Part shown: positions 16,262 to 23,689 of the stretch, in pieces
Numbering within the stretch: position 1 is the first letter of the stretch
How the letters are laid out: every line of letters begins with the position of its first letter
Position numbers and translations under genes: made by a program
Origin: Clostridia bacterium
GTDB taxonomy: Bacteria > Bacillota > Clostridia > Christensenellales > Pumilibacteraceae
NCBI GenBank assembly: GCA_017623455.1
Contig: JAGAPA010000039.1
Span: 1 to 39,696, forward strand
Reading direction: 5' to 3'
DNA length: 39,696 nt
The notes under the pieces: generated by a model
Told to the model about the DNA's origin: nothing
What the model saw: the letters and a program-made list of their open reading frames with translations, nothing else
Databases searched by the model: none

Positions 16262-17215
16262 TTATGCAAGTACTAACATAAAGAACAGCGGAATGGTTGC
16301 AAGCGAGATAATGTGAGATACGAGCGCCATACCGGCGGCAGCCGACGTATCCTTGCCGTAAGAGGCAGGAATAACGATGGAGTTTAAGCCCAAAGGCATA
16401 GCCGACACTATCATTATGCACTTAAATACTACTTCGGGAACGGGAATAAGAGAGAAGATTCCAAACATTACAAAGGGGATAATGATAAGTCTGATTACGG
16501 ATGCGATGTAGATCCCGGGCTTTTTGAATACTTCGCTGAAGTTCATTGTGCCAAACGTTATTCCGGTTATAAGCATAGCAACGGGCGACATGCAGTCGTT
16601 TCCTGCTTTTATTACTTGCGTTATAAAGAAGTTTTGAGGGAGATGTGCGTTTACGCCCGTAAGACCAAGCACCACGCCGATAATGAGAGCGATAAACATG
16701 GGGTTTACGAGGGCTTTGAGCGAGGTTAGGAGCTTGTTCTGTCCTTCACTGTCCTCGCGCTCGGTAAGCACGAACGGCACGCCCCAAACGTAGATAAGAG
16801 TCCAAAGGGGAATGGTAAAGATTACGTACTCGAGCATGATTTCAGGGAAGAGGGTTTGAACAACCGCATTGCCCATAAAGCCGAAGTTGGAAAAGCACAA
16901 GCCGTATATGTATGCGTTGCGCTCGGTAATGTTTTTTGTCAGTAGCTTGCTTATAACAAGCACGATTGGGATCATTACGAACGCGATTGCAAACGATATT
17001 ACGATAGTGAGCCAGGACGTGGAAAGTCGTTCCACCGTGAATTCCTGCATGAACTTCAGCATTACCATTGCCGGGATAAAGAAATAGCTTTCCAGTCTTG
17101 ACAATACTTTTGCACTGCCTTCGGGTAAGATTTTGGTTTTTACGAGTATAAACCCGATAAAGATCAGCAGGAACAAAAAGCCCATTTGATTGAGTGTTGC
17201 TAAAAACAGATCCAT
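16262..17215 (-). CDS. AEC (auxin efflux carrier) family transporter
   Basis: A 317-residue membrane protein with about ten hydrophobic segments, matching the AEC family of secondary carriers for organic acids and similar anions. Family features include GFILVKTKILPEGSAKVLSRLE near the N-terminus, NFGFMGNAVVQTLFPE in the middle, and the PLGLNSIVIPASYGKDT segment near the C-terminus. I chose the start at 17215 because AGAGG lies 7 nt upstream and the promoter's predicted start point (about 17240) lies after the alternative ATG at 17248. It stands alone; the substrate is unknown. Confidence 0.88.
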   Translation of the reverse strand: MDLFLATLNQMGFLFLLIFIGFILVKTKILPEGSAKVLSRLESYFFIPAMVMLKFMQEFTVERLSTSWLTIVISFAIAFVMIPIVLVISKLLTKNITERNAYIYGLCFSNFGFMGNAVVQTLFPEIMLEYVIFTIPLWTLIYVWGVPFVLTEREDSEGQNKLLTSLKALVNPMFIALIIGVVLGLTGVNAHLPQNFFITQVIKAGNDCMSPVAMLITGITFGTMNFSEVFKKPGIYIASVIRLIIIPFVMFGIFSLIPVPEVVFKCIMIVSAMPLGLNSIVIPASYGKDTSAAAGMALVSHIISLATIPLFFMLVLA

Positions 17216-17246
17216 AACGTAACCTCTTTTATATATTTTCCTACAC

Positions 17247-17275
17247 ATTATACACCTTTACACAAAAAAAGACAA
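17247..17275 (-). promoter_or_regulatory. Promoter of the AEC transporter gene
   Basis: Minus strand: TTGTCT (17275-17270), 17-bp spacer, TATAAT (17252-17247). Confidence 0.75.
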
Positions 17276-17317
17276 ACATTTCAACCACCAAATTTAAAAT
17301 AGAATATAATTCCTCGG

Positions 17318-17607
17318 CGAGGCGCCGCTGCCGATATGTGTTCTTTAACTAAGATTGGTTTATAGAGGTGGTTGGTACTTTTGTTTTTAGGAATATATAA
17401 TGTTTAAGGGGAAGCCCCCGCCGGCGATATGTGTTATTTAACTGTGGTTTATATATAGGTGTAGTTGGTACTTTGGTTTTTAGGTATATATAAGCTATAT
17501 AGGGGCAGACCCGCCGGCGATATGTGTTAATTAACGGTAGTTGATATGTAGGTGTATTGGGTACTTTTGTTTTTAGGAGTACATAATTGGAATAGGACGA
17601 GGCGCCG
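17318..17607. repeat. Non-coding tandem array: three units of 93 bp
   Basis: GATATGTG begins at 17333, 17426 and 17519, and GGTACTT at 17374, 17467 and 17560, so the period is exactly 93 bp. Each unit carries a GC-rich part (CCGCCGGCGAT or similar), then TTTAACT-like, a T/G-rich middle and TTTTTAGG with ATATATA. The ends share CGAGGCGCCG (17318-17327 and 17598-17607). Copies differ at scattered positions, so the array is not very recent. Every frame on the plus strand has stops. It lies upstream of the AEC promoter and beyond the terminator of the aryl-acid operon. Confidence 0.85.
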
Positions 17608-17626
17608 TTGTATACGCGATTTTAGT

Positions 17627-17665
17627 AAAAAAGCAGGGCTTGACGGGTAGTCGAGTCCTGCTTTT
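17627..17665 (-). terminator. Terminator of the aryl-acid operon
   Basis: AAAAGCAGGGCT (17629-17640) pairs with AGTCCTGCTTTT (17654-17665) with one wobble; read leftward, the stem ends in a T-run. Confidence 0.8.
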
Positions 17666-17681
17666 ATCGTTAAATTTTCAA

Positions 17682-18068
17682 TTACTTCAAAAGCTCTTCG
17701 GCTTTGGTGGTGTTGTTTACTTTGAGAACGACTTTTGCGTGGGGTGCGTCTTTTGCGAGGAATGCGTAGAGGTATTCTACGGCAACGTCGTTTGCACTGA
17801 GTTTTGCGATAACCGCACCGAGTCCGCCGGGGGTGTCATCGATATCGATTGCGATGACGGGCGTGTTCTTTACGATAACACCGCTTGCCTTAAGCACCTC
17901 CTCTGCCTTGAGCGTATCGTCAACGATCATTCTGAGGATGCCGTACTTTTCGGTATCAGCCATAGAAAGAGCACGGATATTGATGTTGTGCGCGGTTAGC
18001 TCGTCCAAAATCTCGGAGAGTCTGCCCGTTTTGTTTTCTACGAATACGGATAACTGTGTGATATACAT
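17682..18068 (-). CDS. Tandem ACT-domain protein
   Basis: A 128-residue protein built of two ACT domains. The first is MYITQLSVFVENKTGRLSEI to about residue 65. The second starts near VIAIDIDDTPGGLGAVIAKL. ACT domains bind amino acids and regulate partner enzymes. Free tandem ACT proteins of this kind commonly follow phenylacetate-CoA ligase and indolepyruvate oxidoreductase genes, as here (13 bp after the PaaK-type ligase). I infer sensing of an aromatic amino acid and control of the ligase or oxidoreductase. Confidence 0.88.
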   Translation of the reverse strand: MYITQLSVFVENKTGRLSEILDELTAHNINIRALSMADTEKYGILRMIVDDTLKAEEVLKASGVIVKNTPVIAIDIDDTPGGLGAVIAKLSANDVAVEYLYAFLAKDAPHAKVVLKVNNTTKAEELLK

Positions 18069-18081
18069 AATTTATTCCTCC

Positions 18082-19389
18082 TTAAATTTTTCTCTTATCG
18101 ATTACACGCTTTGCCTTGCCTTCGCTTCTGGTAATGGTGTTGGGGTTAACGAGATGAACCTTAGCGCCGATGCCGAGCATGGATCTAAGCTGTTCGGAGA
18201 TAAGCTTTTCCGTCTTTTCGATGGACTTAATCTCATCCGCAAAGAACGCCTCGCTCATTTCTACGTTTACGTCGAACGTGTCGTTATTGTTTACACGGTC
18301 TACAACGATCTGATAGTTGGGTGTAATGTTTCCGCCACTAACCTTAAGAAGAACTTCTTCAATCTGCGAGGGGAATACGTTTACGCCACGGATAATAAGC
18401 ATATCGTCCGTTCTGCCCTGAGGCTTGTTCATTCTAAGATGCGTTCTTCCGCACTTACAAGGCTCTACGTTAAGCGAGCAGATATCTCTTGTTCTGTATC
18501 GGATTACGGGGAAACCTTCCTTTGTAAGGGACGTAAATACAAGCTCGCCCTTCTCGCCGTAGGGAAGAACTTTACCCGTGTCGGGATCAATGATCTCCGC
18601 AATAAAGTTATCCTCACAAACGTGCATGCCTGCCTGTTCGGGACACTCGTAAGAAACGCCCGGTCCCAAAACTTCGGAAAGTCCGTAAATATCAAGAGCC
18701 TTAATGCCGAGCTTATCCTCGATCTGAAGACGCATTTCCTCACTCCAGGGCTCTGCTCCGAAGATGCCGACTTTAAGTTTAAGCTGATCCTTTACGCCAA
18801 GCTTTTCAACCTCTTCGCCGATATACAAAGCGTAGGAGGGAGTACAGCAGATTGCCGTTGCGCCAAAATCAATCATTGTTTGGATTTGAAGCGCGGTATT
18901 TCCCGAGGACATGGGGATAACGAGTGCTCCAACCTTTTCAGCGCCTGCGTGAAGTCCAAATCCGCCCGTAAATAAGCCGTAGCCAAAAGAAACTTGAACT
19001 ATATCGTCTTTGCCGATCCCTGCGCCCGTAAAGATTCTTGCAACACATTCGCCCCACATATCGAGGTCTTTTTCGGTGTAGCCTACAACGATTCTCTTAC
19101 CTGTAGTTCCGCTGGATGCGTGTACGCGCTTAATATCGGAAAGGGGTGTAGCAAAGAGTCCGTAGGGGTAGTAATCTCTAAGATCGCTTTTATAAGAAAA
19201 CGGCAAGCGGTGAAGATCTTCAACGCCCTTGATATCTTCGGGCTTAAGACCCATTTCGTCCATACGCTTTCTGAAACACTCTACGTTTTCATAGGTGCGC
19301 TTTACTTGCCATACGAGTCTTTCGCTTTGAAGTTTAACGAGCTCCTCGCGTGGCATCGTTTCGATTTGTTTGTCATAATACTGTGCCAT
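18082..19389 (-). CDS. Phenylacetate-CoA ligase family protein (PaaK-type)
   Basis: This 435-residue adenylating enzyme should convert an arylacetate plus CoA and ATP to aryl-acetyl-CoA, AMP and pyrophosphate. The nucleotide loop SSGTTGK is at residues 92-98. YGLSEVLGPGVSYEC and the cysteine pair in NVEPCKCGRTH are family features, and IIRGVNVFPSQIEEVLL leads into the C-terminal domain. Length matches PaaK. Its neighbours IorAB make or use aryl-acetyl-CoA, so in this anaerobe it more likely serves arylacetate salvage or aromatic amino acid turnover than the aerobic paa pathway. GGGAG precedes the ATG. Confidence 0.9.
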   Translation of the reverse strand: MAQYYDKQIETMPREELVKLQSERLVWQVKRTYENVECFRKRMDEMGLKPEDIKGVEDLHRLPFSYKSDLRDYYPYGLFATPLSDIKRVHASSGTTGKRIVVGYTEKDLDMWGECVARIFTGAGIGKDDIVQVSFGYGLFTGGFGLHAGAEKVGALVIPMSSGNTALQIQTMIDFGATAICCTPSYALYIGEEVEKLGVKDQLKLKVGIFGAEPWSEEMRLQIEDKLGIKALDIYGLSEVLGPGVSYECPEQAGMHVCEDNFIAEIIDPDTGKVLPYGEKGELVFTSLTKEGFPVIRYRTRDICSLNVEPCKCGRTHLRMNKPQGRTDDMLIIRGVNVFPSQIEEVLLKVSGGNITPNYQIVVDRVNNNDTFDVNVEMSEAFFADEIKSIEKTEKLISEQLRSMLGIGAKVHLVNPNTITRSEGKAKRVIDKRKI

Positions 19390-19508
19390 AAATTTTCTCC
19401 CTAATATGTTTTTTGGCTCAGACGGGGAAAGTTTAGCCTGTTATCAATAACGTAGTAAATTACAATAAGGGGTTAAGCGAAACCTCGCCGTAGTCAATGT
19501 TTTTTGTA
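19390..19508. other. 119-bp gap between iorB and the ligase
   Basis: This is the only long gap in the operon. It holds a small GGTT/AACC inverted pair around 19469-19486 but no convincing promoter, terminator or riboswitch. Processing or partial uncoupling of the two halves of the operon is possible. Confidence 0.3.
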
Positions 19509-20078
19509 TTAAATGTTATAACCTGCGTCGAAAGCCTTAAGGTTGACTTCCAAGAACTTTTCAGGAACGGTTGTCTTTATCGTGTCAATCCACTTCTCGT
19601 ATGCAATACCGCTGGACTTTGCCAAAACTCCGATAAGAACAACGTTAACCGCTTTCATGTTTCCCGATTGTTTTGCCAAAGAGAGTGCGTCTAATGCTAC
19701 AACGTCGCCGGCAATACTGAGAGTTGAAAGAATGTTCGTGGGATAGTCTGCCTTGCCCACGATTACGGGCATGGGGTTTATCTGCTGAGTGTTAACGATA
19801 ATTTTTCCACCCTTTTTAAGATAGGGCATTGCGCGTAAAGCTTCCAATTCTTCAAAAGCAAGAATAATATCTGCCTCGCCCTTTCCAACAATAGGAGAGT
19901 AAACCTTGTCGCCGTACTTAAGATACGTAACAACGCTTCCGCCACGCTGGCTCATTCCGTGAACCTCGCTTACCTTAACGTCATAACCTTCCTTTATTAC
20001 GCAGTTGCCCAAGATTCTGCTTGCAAGAAGCGTGCCTTGTCCGCCTACGCCTACTATCATGATATTTTTAGTACTCAT
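19509..20078 (-). CDS. iorB: Indolepyruvate ferredoxin oxidoreductase, beta subunit
   Basis: The gamma-type domain subunit (189 residues) of the 2-keto acid:ferredoxin oxidoreductase that oxidatively decarboxylates aryl pyruvates to aryl-acetyl-CoA, reducing ferredoxin. The start MIVGVGGQGTLLASRILG (after MSTKNI) is the diagnostic GxGGQG loop of this domain, and VSEVHGMSQRGGSVVTYLKYG is strongly conserved in IorB. It begins 4 bp after iorA, implying coupled translation and an IorA2B2-type complex. Confidence 0.95.
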   Translation of the reverse strand: MSTKNIMIVGVGGQGTLLASRILGNCVIKEGYDVKVSEVHGMSQRGGSVVTYLKYGDKVYSPIVGKGEADIILAFEELEALRAMPYLKKGGKIIVNTQQINPMPVIVGKADYPTNILSTLSIAGDVVALDALSLAKQSGNMKAVNVVLIGVLAKSSGIAYEKWIDTIKTTVPEKFLEVNLKAFDAGYNI

Positions 20079-20082
20079 AGTC

Positions 20083-21816
20083 TTACTCCTTTTCGATAGC
20101 CGAGAATGGGCAAACGCCTATGCAAAGTCCACAGCCGTTACACTGGCTTGCATCAATTTTTACAACGCCGTCTTTGTCAACGGAAATTGCAGGACAGCCA
20201 AGCTTCATGCAAAGCTTGCACTTTCTGCACTTGTCGGTAATTACGCATTTACCCTCGTACTTAACGGACTTAAGAAGAGCGCAGGGGCGCTGAGCAATAA
20301 TAACCGAAGGCTCGTCAGCGTTGGTTTCTTCCCTTACAACTTTTTCGAACTGTTTTACATCGAACGGATCGCAAACAACCACTCTGTCTACGCCTACGGA
20401 CTTGCAAAGAGTAATAAGGTTAACTTGCTTTGTAAGCTCGCCTCTTATAGTCTTTCCGGTTGTGGGGTTGTCCTGATGTCCCGTCATTCCCGTAATGGAG
20501 TTGTCGAGAATAATAACGGTGTTTGCGCCCTTGTTGTATACGATATCAATAAGACCTGTAATGCCCGAGTGAATAAAGGTTGAGTCGCCGATAACGGAAA
20601 CGAGCTTTTTGTTGAACTGTTCGCCTCTAACCTTTGCCATACCGTGCGCAGCGCTAACAGACGCGCCCATGCAAATAGTAGTGTCAACTGAGTCAAGAGG
20701 AGCAATCGCGCCTAAGGTGTAGCATCCGATATCGCCCGAAACGGTAAGTCCGAGTTTTTTGAGTACGTAGAACGTTGCTCTGTGCGGACAGCCGGGACAT
20801 AGTACGGGGGGACGAGCAGGAATAGGAGCGGAAAGTTCCACTCTTTCTTTTCCGTCTTCGTTCAAAACAGCTTTTGCAATCATTTCCGGCGTGTATTCGC
20901 CAAGCATGGTAAACGCTTCCTTTCCGATAACGTTTACGCCGAGTGCCTTGCAGTGCTCCTCGATAAACGGATCAAGCTCTTCTATAACGTATACCTTGTC
21001 GCACTTTGAAGCAAAGTCTTTAATAAGCTTTTCAGGAAGTGGATAAACCATAGCTAATTTGAGGTAGTTAACCTTATCCAAAAGTGCTTCTTTTGCGTAT
21101 TGATAGTCTATACCTGCGCAGATAACGCCAATCTTGCTTCCGTTGTCTTCAACCGTGTTAAGGTTACAGTTTTCTGCATACGTAACGAGCTTTTGATGAC
21201 GCTCTTCTACGTAAACGTGACGCTTAATAGCGTTTGCAGGCATCATAACGTTCTTAGAAACGTCCTTAACGTAGTCTTTTACGGGAACGTTTTCGCGCTC
21301 GCAGATTTCCACTAAACTTTGAGAGTGAGAAACACGCGTAGTAAGACGGACGAACACGGGAATATCAAACTGTTCGGAAAGCGCGAACGCTTGCTTTGTA
21401 AACTCTTTACACTCCATAGAGTCCGAAGGCTCTAACATCATCGTCTTGCTTGCTTTAGCGTAGTGACGGGAGTCTTGTTCGTTTTGAGAAGAGTGCATGC
21501 CGGGATCGTCGGCAACGGCAAAAACAAGTCCGCCGTTTGCGCCGATATAGCTTACGGTAAACACGGGGTCTGCCATAACGTTAAGACCAACGTGCTTACA
21601 ACACGACATTGCTCTTCCGCCTGCAATGGACGCGCCTATTGCAACTTCTGCCGCAACTTTTTCGTTGGGCGCCCATTCTACGAAGATTTCGGGGTATTTA
21701 ACTATATTTTCGGTAATTTCAGTGCTGGGAGTTCCGGGGTAAGAAGAAACGAGGTTTACACCTGCCTCAAACGCGCCCTGAGCTACCGCGGCATTACCAA
21801 GCATTAATTTTTTCAT
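20083..21816 (-). CDS. iorA: Indolepyruvate ferredoxin oxidoreductase, alpha subunit
   Basis: The 577-residue catalytic subunit. An N-terminal pyrimidine domain starts MLGNAAVAQGAFEAGVNLVSSYPGTPSTE (key G, N, A, P, G, T, P). Then comes CPGCPHRATFYVLKKLG, and the thiamine diphosphate site GDIGCYTLG through GDSTFIHSGITGL and NSITGMTGHQ. The C-terminus holds two [4Fe-4S] sites: cysteines 530, 533, 536, 541 and 559, 562, 565, 569. Electrons should pass to ferredoxin. The reaction is reversible in anaerobes, so with the ligases it could also carboxylate aryl-acetyl-CoA to make aromatic amino acids. No tryptophan- or phenylalanine-specific residue was identified. Confidence 0.95.
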   Translation of the reverse strand: MKKLMLGNAAVAQGAFEAGVNLVSSYPGTPSTEITENIVKYPEIFVEWAPNEKVAAEVAIGASIAGGRAMSCCKHVGLNVMADPVFTVSYIGANGGLVFAVADDPGMHSSQNEQDSRHYAKASKTMMLEPSDSMECKEFTKQAFALSEQFDIPVFVRLTTRVSHSQSLVEICERENVPVKDYVKDVSKNVMMPANAIKRHVYVEERHQKLVTYAENCNLNTVEDNGSKIGVICAGIDYQYAKEALLDKVNYLKLAMVYPLPEKLIKDFASKCDKVYVIEELDPFIEEHCKALGVNVIGKEAFTMLGEYTPEMIAKAVLNEDGKERVELSAPIPARPPVLCPGCPHRATFYVLKKLGLTVSGDIGCYTLGAIAPLDSVDTTICMGASVSAAHGMAKVRGEQFNKKLVSVIGDSTFIHSGITGLIDIVYNKGANTVIILDNSITGMTGHQDNPTTGKTIRGELTKQVNLITLCKSVGVDRVVVCDPFDVKQFEKVVREETNADEPSVIIAQRPCALLKSVKYEGKCVITDKCRKCKLCMKLGCPAISVDKDGVVKIDASQCNGCGLCIGVCPFSAIEKE

Positions 21817-21836
21817 ATTTATCTTTTTCCTTAAGG

Positions 21837-23468
21837 TTATTTTATTTGTTGAGCAACCAAGCTGTCACCGCAGTACTTTTCGCGAAGCTTGGGTTTTTCA
21901 ATCTTGCCGGTGGGATTTCTGGGAATGTCGGCAAAGATGAATTTTTTGGGACGCTTATAGCGTGGAAGAGCAAGACAGAACTCGTCAATCTCAGCCTCGG
22001 TAAGAGAGTAGCCGTCCTTTATCTCTATAATAGCGCACGCGATTTCGCCAAGACGGGTGTCGGGAAGACCGATAACCGCAACGTCTTTTACCGAGTCGTG
22101 TTTGCGGATAAAGTTTTCAATCTGTACGGGATAGAGGTTTTCTCCGCCCGTGATGATAACGTCTTTCTTTCTGTCTACAAGGAAGATAAATCCGTCCTCG
22201 TCCTCCATAGCCATATCTCCCGTTTTAAGCCAGCCCTTGTCCAAAACTTCACGGGTGGACTTTTCGTCGTTATAATAGCATTTCATAACGCCGGGGCCCT
22301 TTACGCAAAGCTCGCCGACCTCGCCTTGAGGAACGATTTCGCCGTTCTCGTTGCAAATTTTAACTTCCCAACCGTAGCCTGCTTTACCAATAGCGCCTAC
22401 CTTATGAACGTTCTTAAGTCCAAGATGTACGCATCCGGGTCCGATAGATTCGGAAAGTCCGTAGTTGGTGTCGTAGTCGTGGTGGGGGAATACGGTAAGC
22501 CAACGTTTTATAAGCGAAGGAGGAACGGGTTGTGCGCCAATGTGCATAAGACGCCAACGCGATAAGTCGTAACGGCTTAAATCAATGTGCTGATTTTCAA
22601 TTTCGTCCAAAATATCCTGTGCCCATGGAACTAAAAGCCATACGATAGAACATTTTTCTTCCGATGCAGCCTTGATAATCCACTCCGGCTTAATGCCTTT
22701 AAGAAGAACGGCTTTACCTCCTACCATAAACGAGCCGAACCAATGCATTTTTGCTCCCGTGTGATAAAGGGGCGGAATACAAAGGAATACGTCGTCGTGA
22801 GTTTGGTTATGGTGAGCCTGCTCTGTGTGCATAGCGTGCATAAGAGCGCGGTGTGAGTGAAGTATAGCTTTAGGAAAGCCCGTTGTACCCGAGGAAAAGT
22901 AGATTGCTCCGTTATCGTCGTCCGTTACGTGAATTTTGGGAGTAGAAGTGGAGCAGTATTCTATCATTTTGTCATAGCTGTCTGCAAAAGACGGACATTG
23001 TTCGCCAACGTAGAAAAGCGACGTAACGTGAGGAATACGTTCGCAAATATCCTCTATTCTTCCTATAAATTCAGGTCCGAAAACGAGCATGGAACAGTCG
23101 GCTTTGTCAAGACAGTACTTAATTTCATCCGCAGTATAACGGAAGTTGAGCGGAACTGCAACCGCGCCTGCTTTTAAGATTCCGAAATATATGGGAAGCC
23201 ATTCTATTGAGTTCATCAAAAGAATTGCAACCTTATCTCCCTTTTTGCATCCTCTCGTAAGTAGAAGGTTTGCAAAACGGTTGGCTTTTTTCTTAAAATC
23301 CAACCAGGTGATCTCGCGTCTGAAAGGTTGTCCGGGAATTGGTTGAATAAGCGAATAATCCTTCCAAGTAAGTCTGCTCTTAGGCTCGAAGCTTGGATTG
23401 ATTTCAACAAGGCTGACTTCCTCGCCGTAAAGCTCTGCGTTTTTGTCAAGTGTTTCAAATATGGGCAT
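21837..23468 (-). CDS. AMP-forming acyl-CoA synthetase (long ANL-type ligase)
   Basis: First gene of the leftward operon, 543 residues. Motifs of the ANL superfamily are all present: the P-loop YFSSGTTGFPKAI, NYGLSESIGPG, the hinge region GDMAMEDEDGFIFLVDRKKD, ITGGENLYPVQIE, and the catalytic lysine in NPTGKIEKPKL. It activates a carboxylic acid with ATP and CoA. Having a second, unrelated ligase (PaaK-type) in the same operon suggests that two acids or two chemical classes are handled. Substrate is unknown. AAGGAG precedes the ATG by 7 nt, and iorA follows after 20 bp. Confidence 0.9.
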   Translation of the reverse strand: MPIFETLDKNAELYGEEVSLVEINPSFEPKSRLTWKDYSLIQPIPGQPFRREITWLDFKKKANRFANLLLTRGCKKGDKVAILLMNSIEWLPIYFGILKAGAVAVPLNFRYTADEIKYCLDKADCSMLVFGPEFIGRIEDICERIPHVTSLFYVGEQCPSFADSYDKMIEYCSTSTPKIHVTDDDNGAIYFSSGTTGFPKAILHSHRALMHAMHTEQAHHNQTHDDVFLCIPPLYHTGAKMHWFGSFMVGGKAVLLKGIKPEWIIKAASEEKCSIVWLLVPWAQDILDEIENQHIDLSRYDLSRWRLMHIGAQPVPPSLIKRWLTVFPHHDYDTNYGLSESIGPGCVHLGLKNVHKVGAIGKAGYGWEVKICNENGEIVPQGEVGELCVKGPGVMKCYYNDEKSTREVLDKGWLKTGDMAMEDEDGFIFLVDRKKDVIITGGENLYPVQIENFIRKHDSVKDVAVIGLPDTRLGEIACAIIEIKDGYSLTEAEIDEFCLALPRYKRPKKFIFADIPRNPTGKIEKPKLREKYCGDSLVAQQIK

Positions 23469-23482
23469 AATTTTCTCCTTAG

Positions 23483-23521
23483 GGCTCTTGGTGTAAGACG
23501 TAAAAATTTAGCTTAAGAGCC
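23483..23521 (-). promoter_or_regulatory. Inverted repeat in the operon leader
   Basis: GGCTCTT (23483-23489) and AAGAGCC (23515-23521) could form a 7-bp stem with a 25-nt loop in the leftward leader. Its 3' arm ends 4 nt before the AAGGAG site. It might affect translation of the ligase; it matches no riboswitch or T-box I know. Confidence 0.3.
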
Positions 23522-23566
23522 GTTTGTGTACGTAGAAATAAATCTTATATTTAAATATACTATAAG

Positions 23567-23596
23567 ATTATAACGGACAAGGCGGTACTTTGTCAA
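23567..23596 (-). promoter_or_regulatory. Promoter of the aryl-acid operon
   Basis: Minus strand TTGACA (23596-23591), 18-bp spacer, TATAAT (23572-23567). The leader is about 90 nt. Confidence 0.8.
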
Positions 23597-23624
23597 GTTA
23601 AAGTGATAAATTTTTTAATATCTG

Positions 23625-23653
23625 TTGACTAATAAAAATAAAAAGAGTATAAT
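23625..23653 (+). promoter_or_regulatory. Promoter of the sodium:solute symporter gene
   Basis: TTGACT (23625-23630), 17-bp spacer, TATAAT (23648-23653). The two divergent -35 boxes are only 28 bp apart, so one regulator could control both units. Confidence 0.85.
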
Positions 23654-23689
23654 AACACAGAACTTTGTTACTTAAAGGAGTAAAATATT

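Noticed and set aside
17318-17607. 93-bp tandem array as a CRISPR
   Set aside because: The units are directly adjacent with no unique spacers, the period is too long, and no cas gene is near.
17833-18975. 380-codon ORF on the plus strand opposite the PaaK-type ligase
   Set aside because: It is a shadow of the ligase and ACT genes, with no family match and no start signals.
23473-23560. T-box or riboswitch in the leader of the aryl-acid operon
   Set aside because: The leader is only about 90 nt, with no T-box word and no terminator/antiterminator pair; only a 7-bp inverted repeat is seen.
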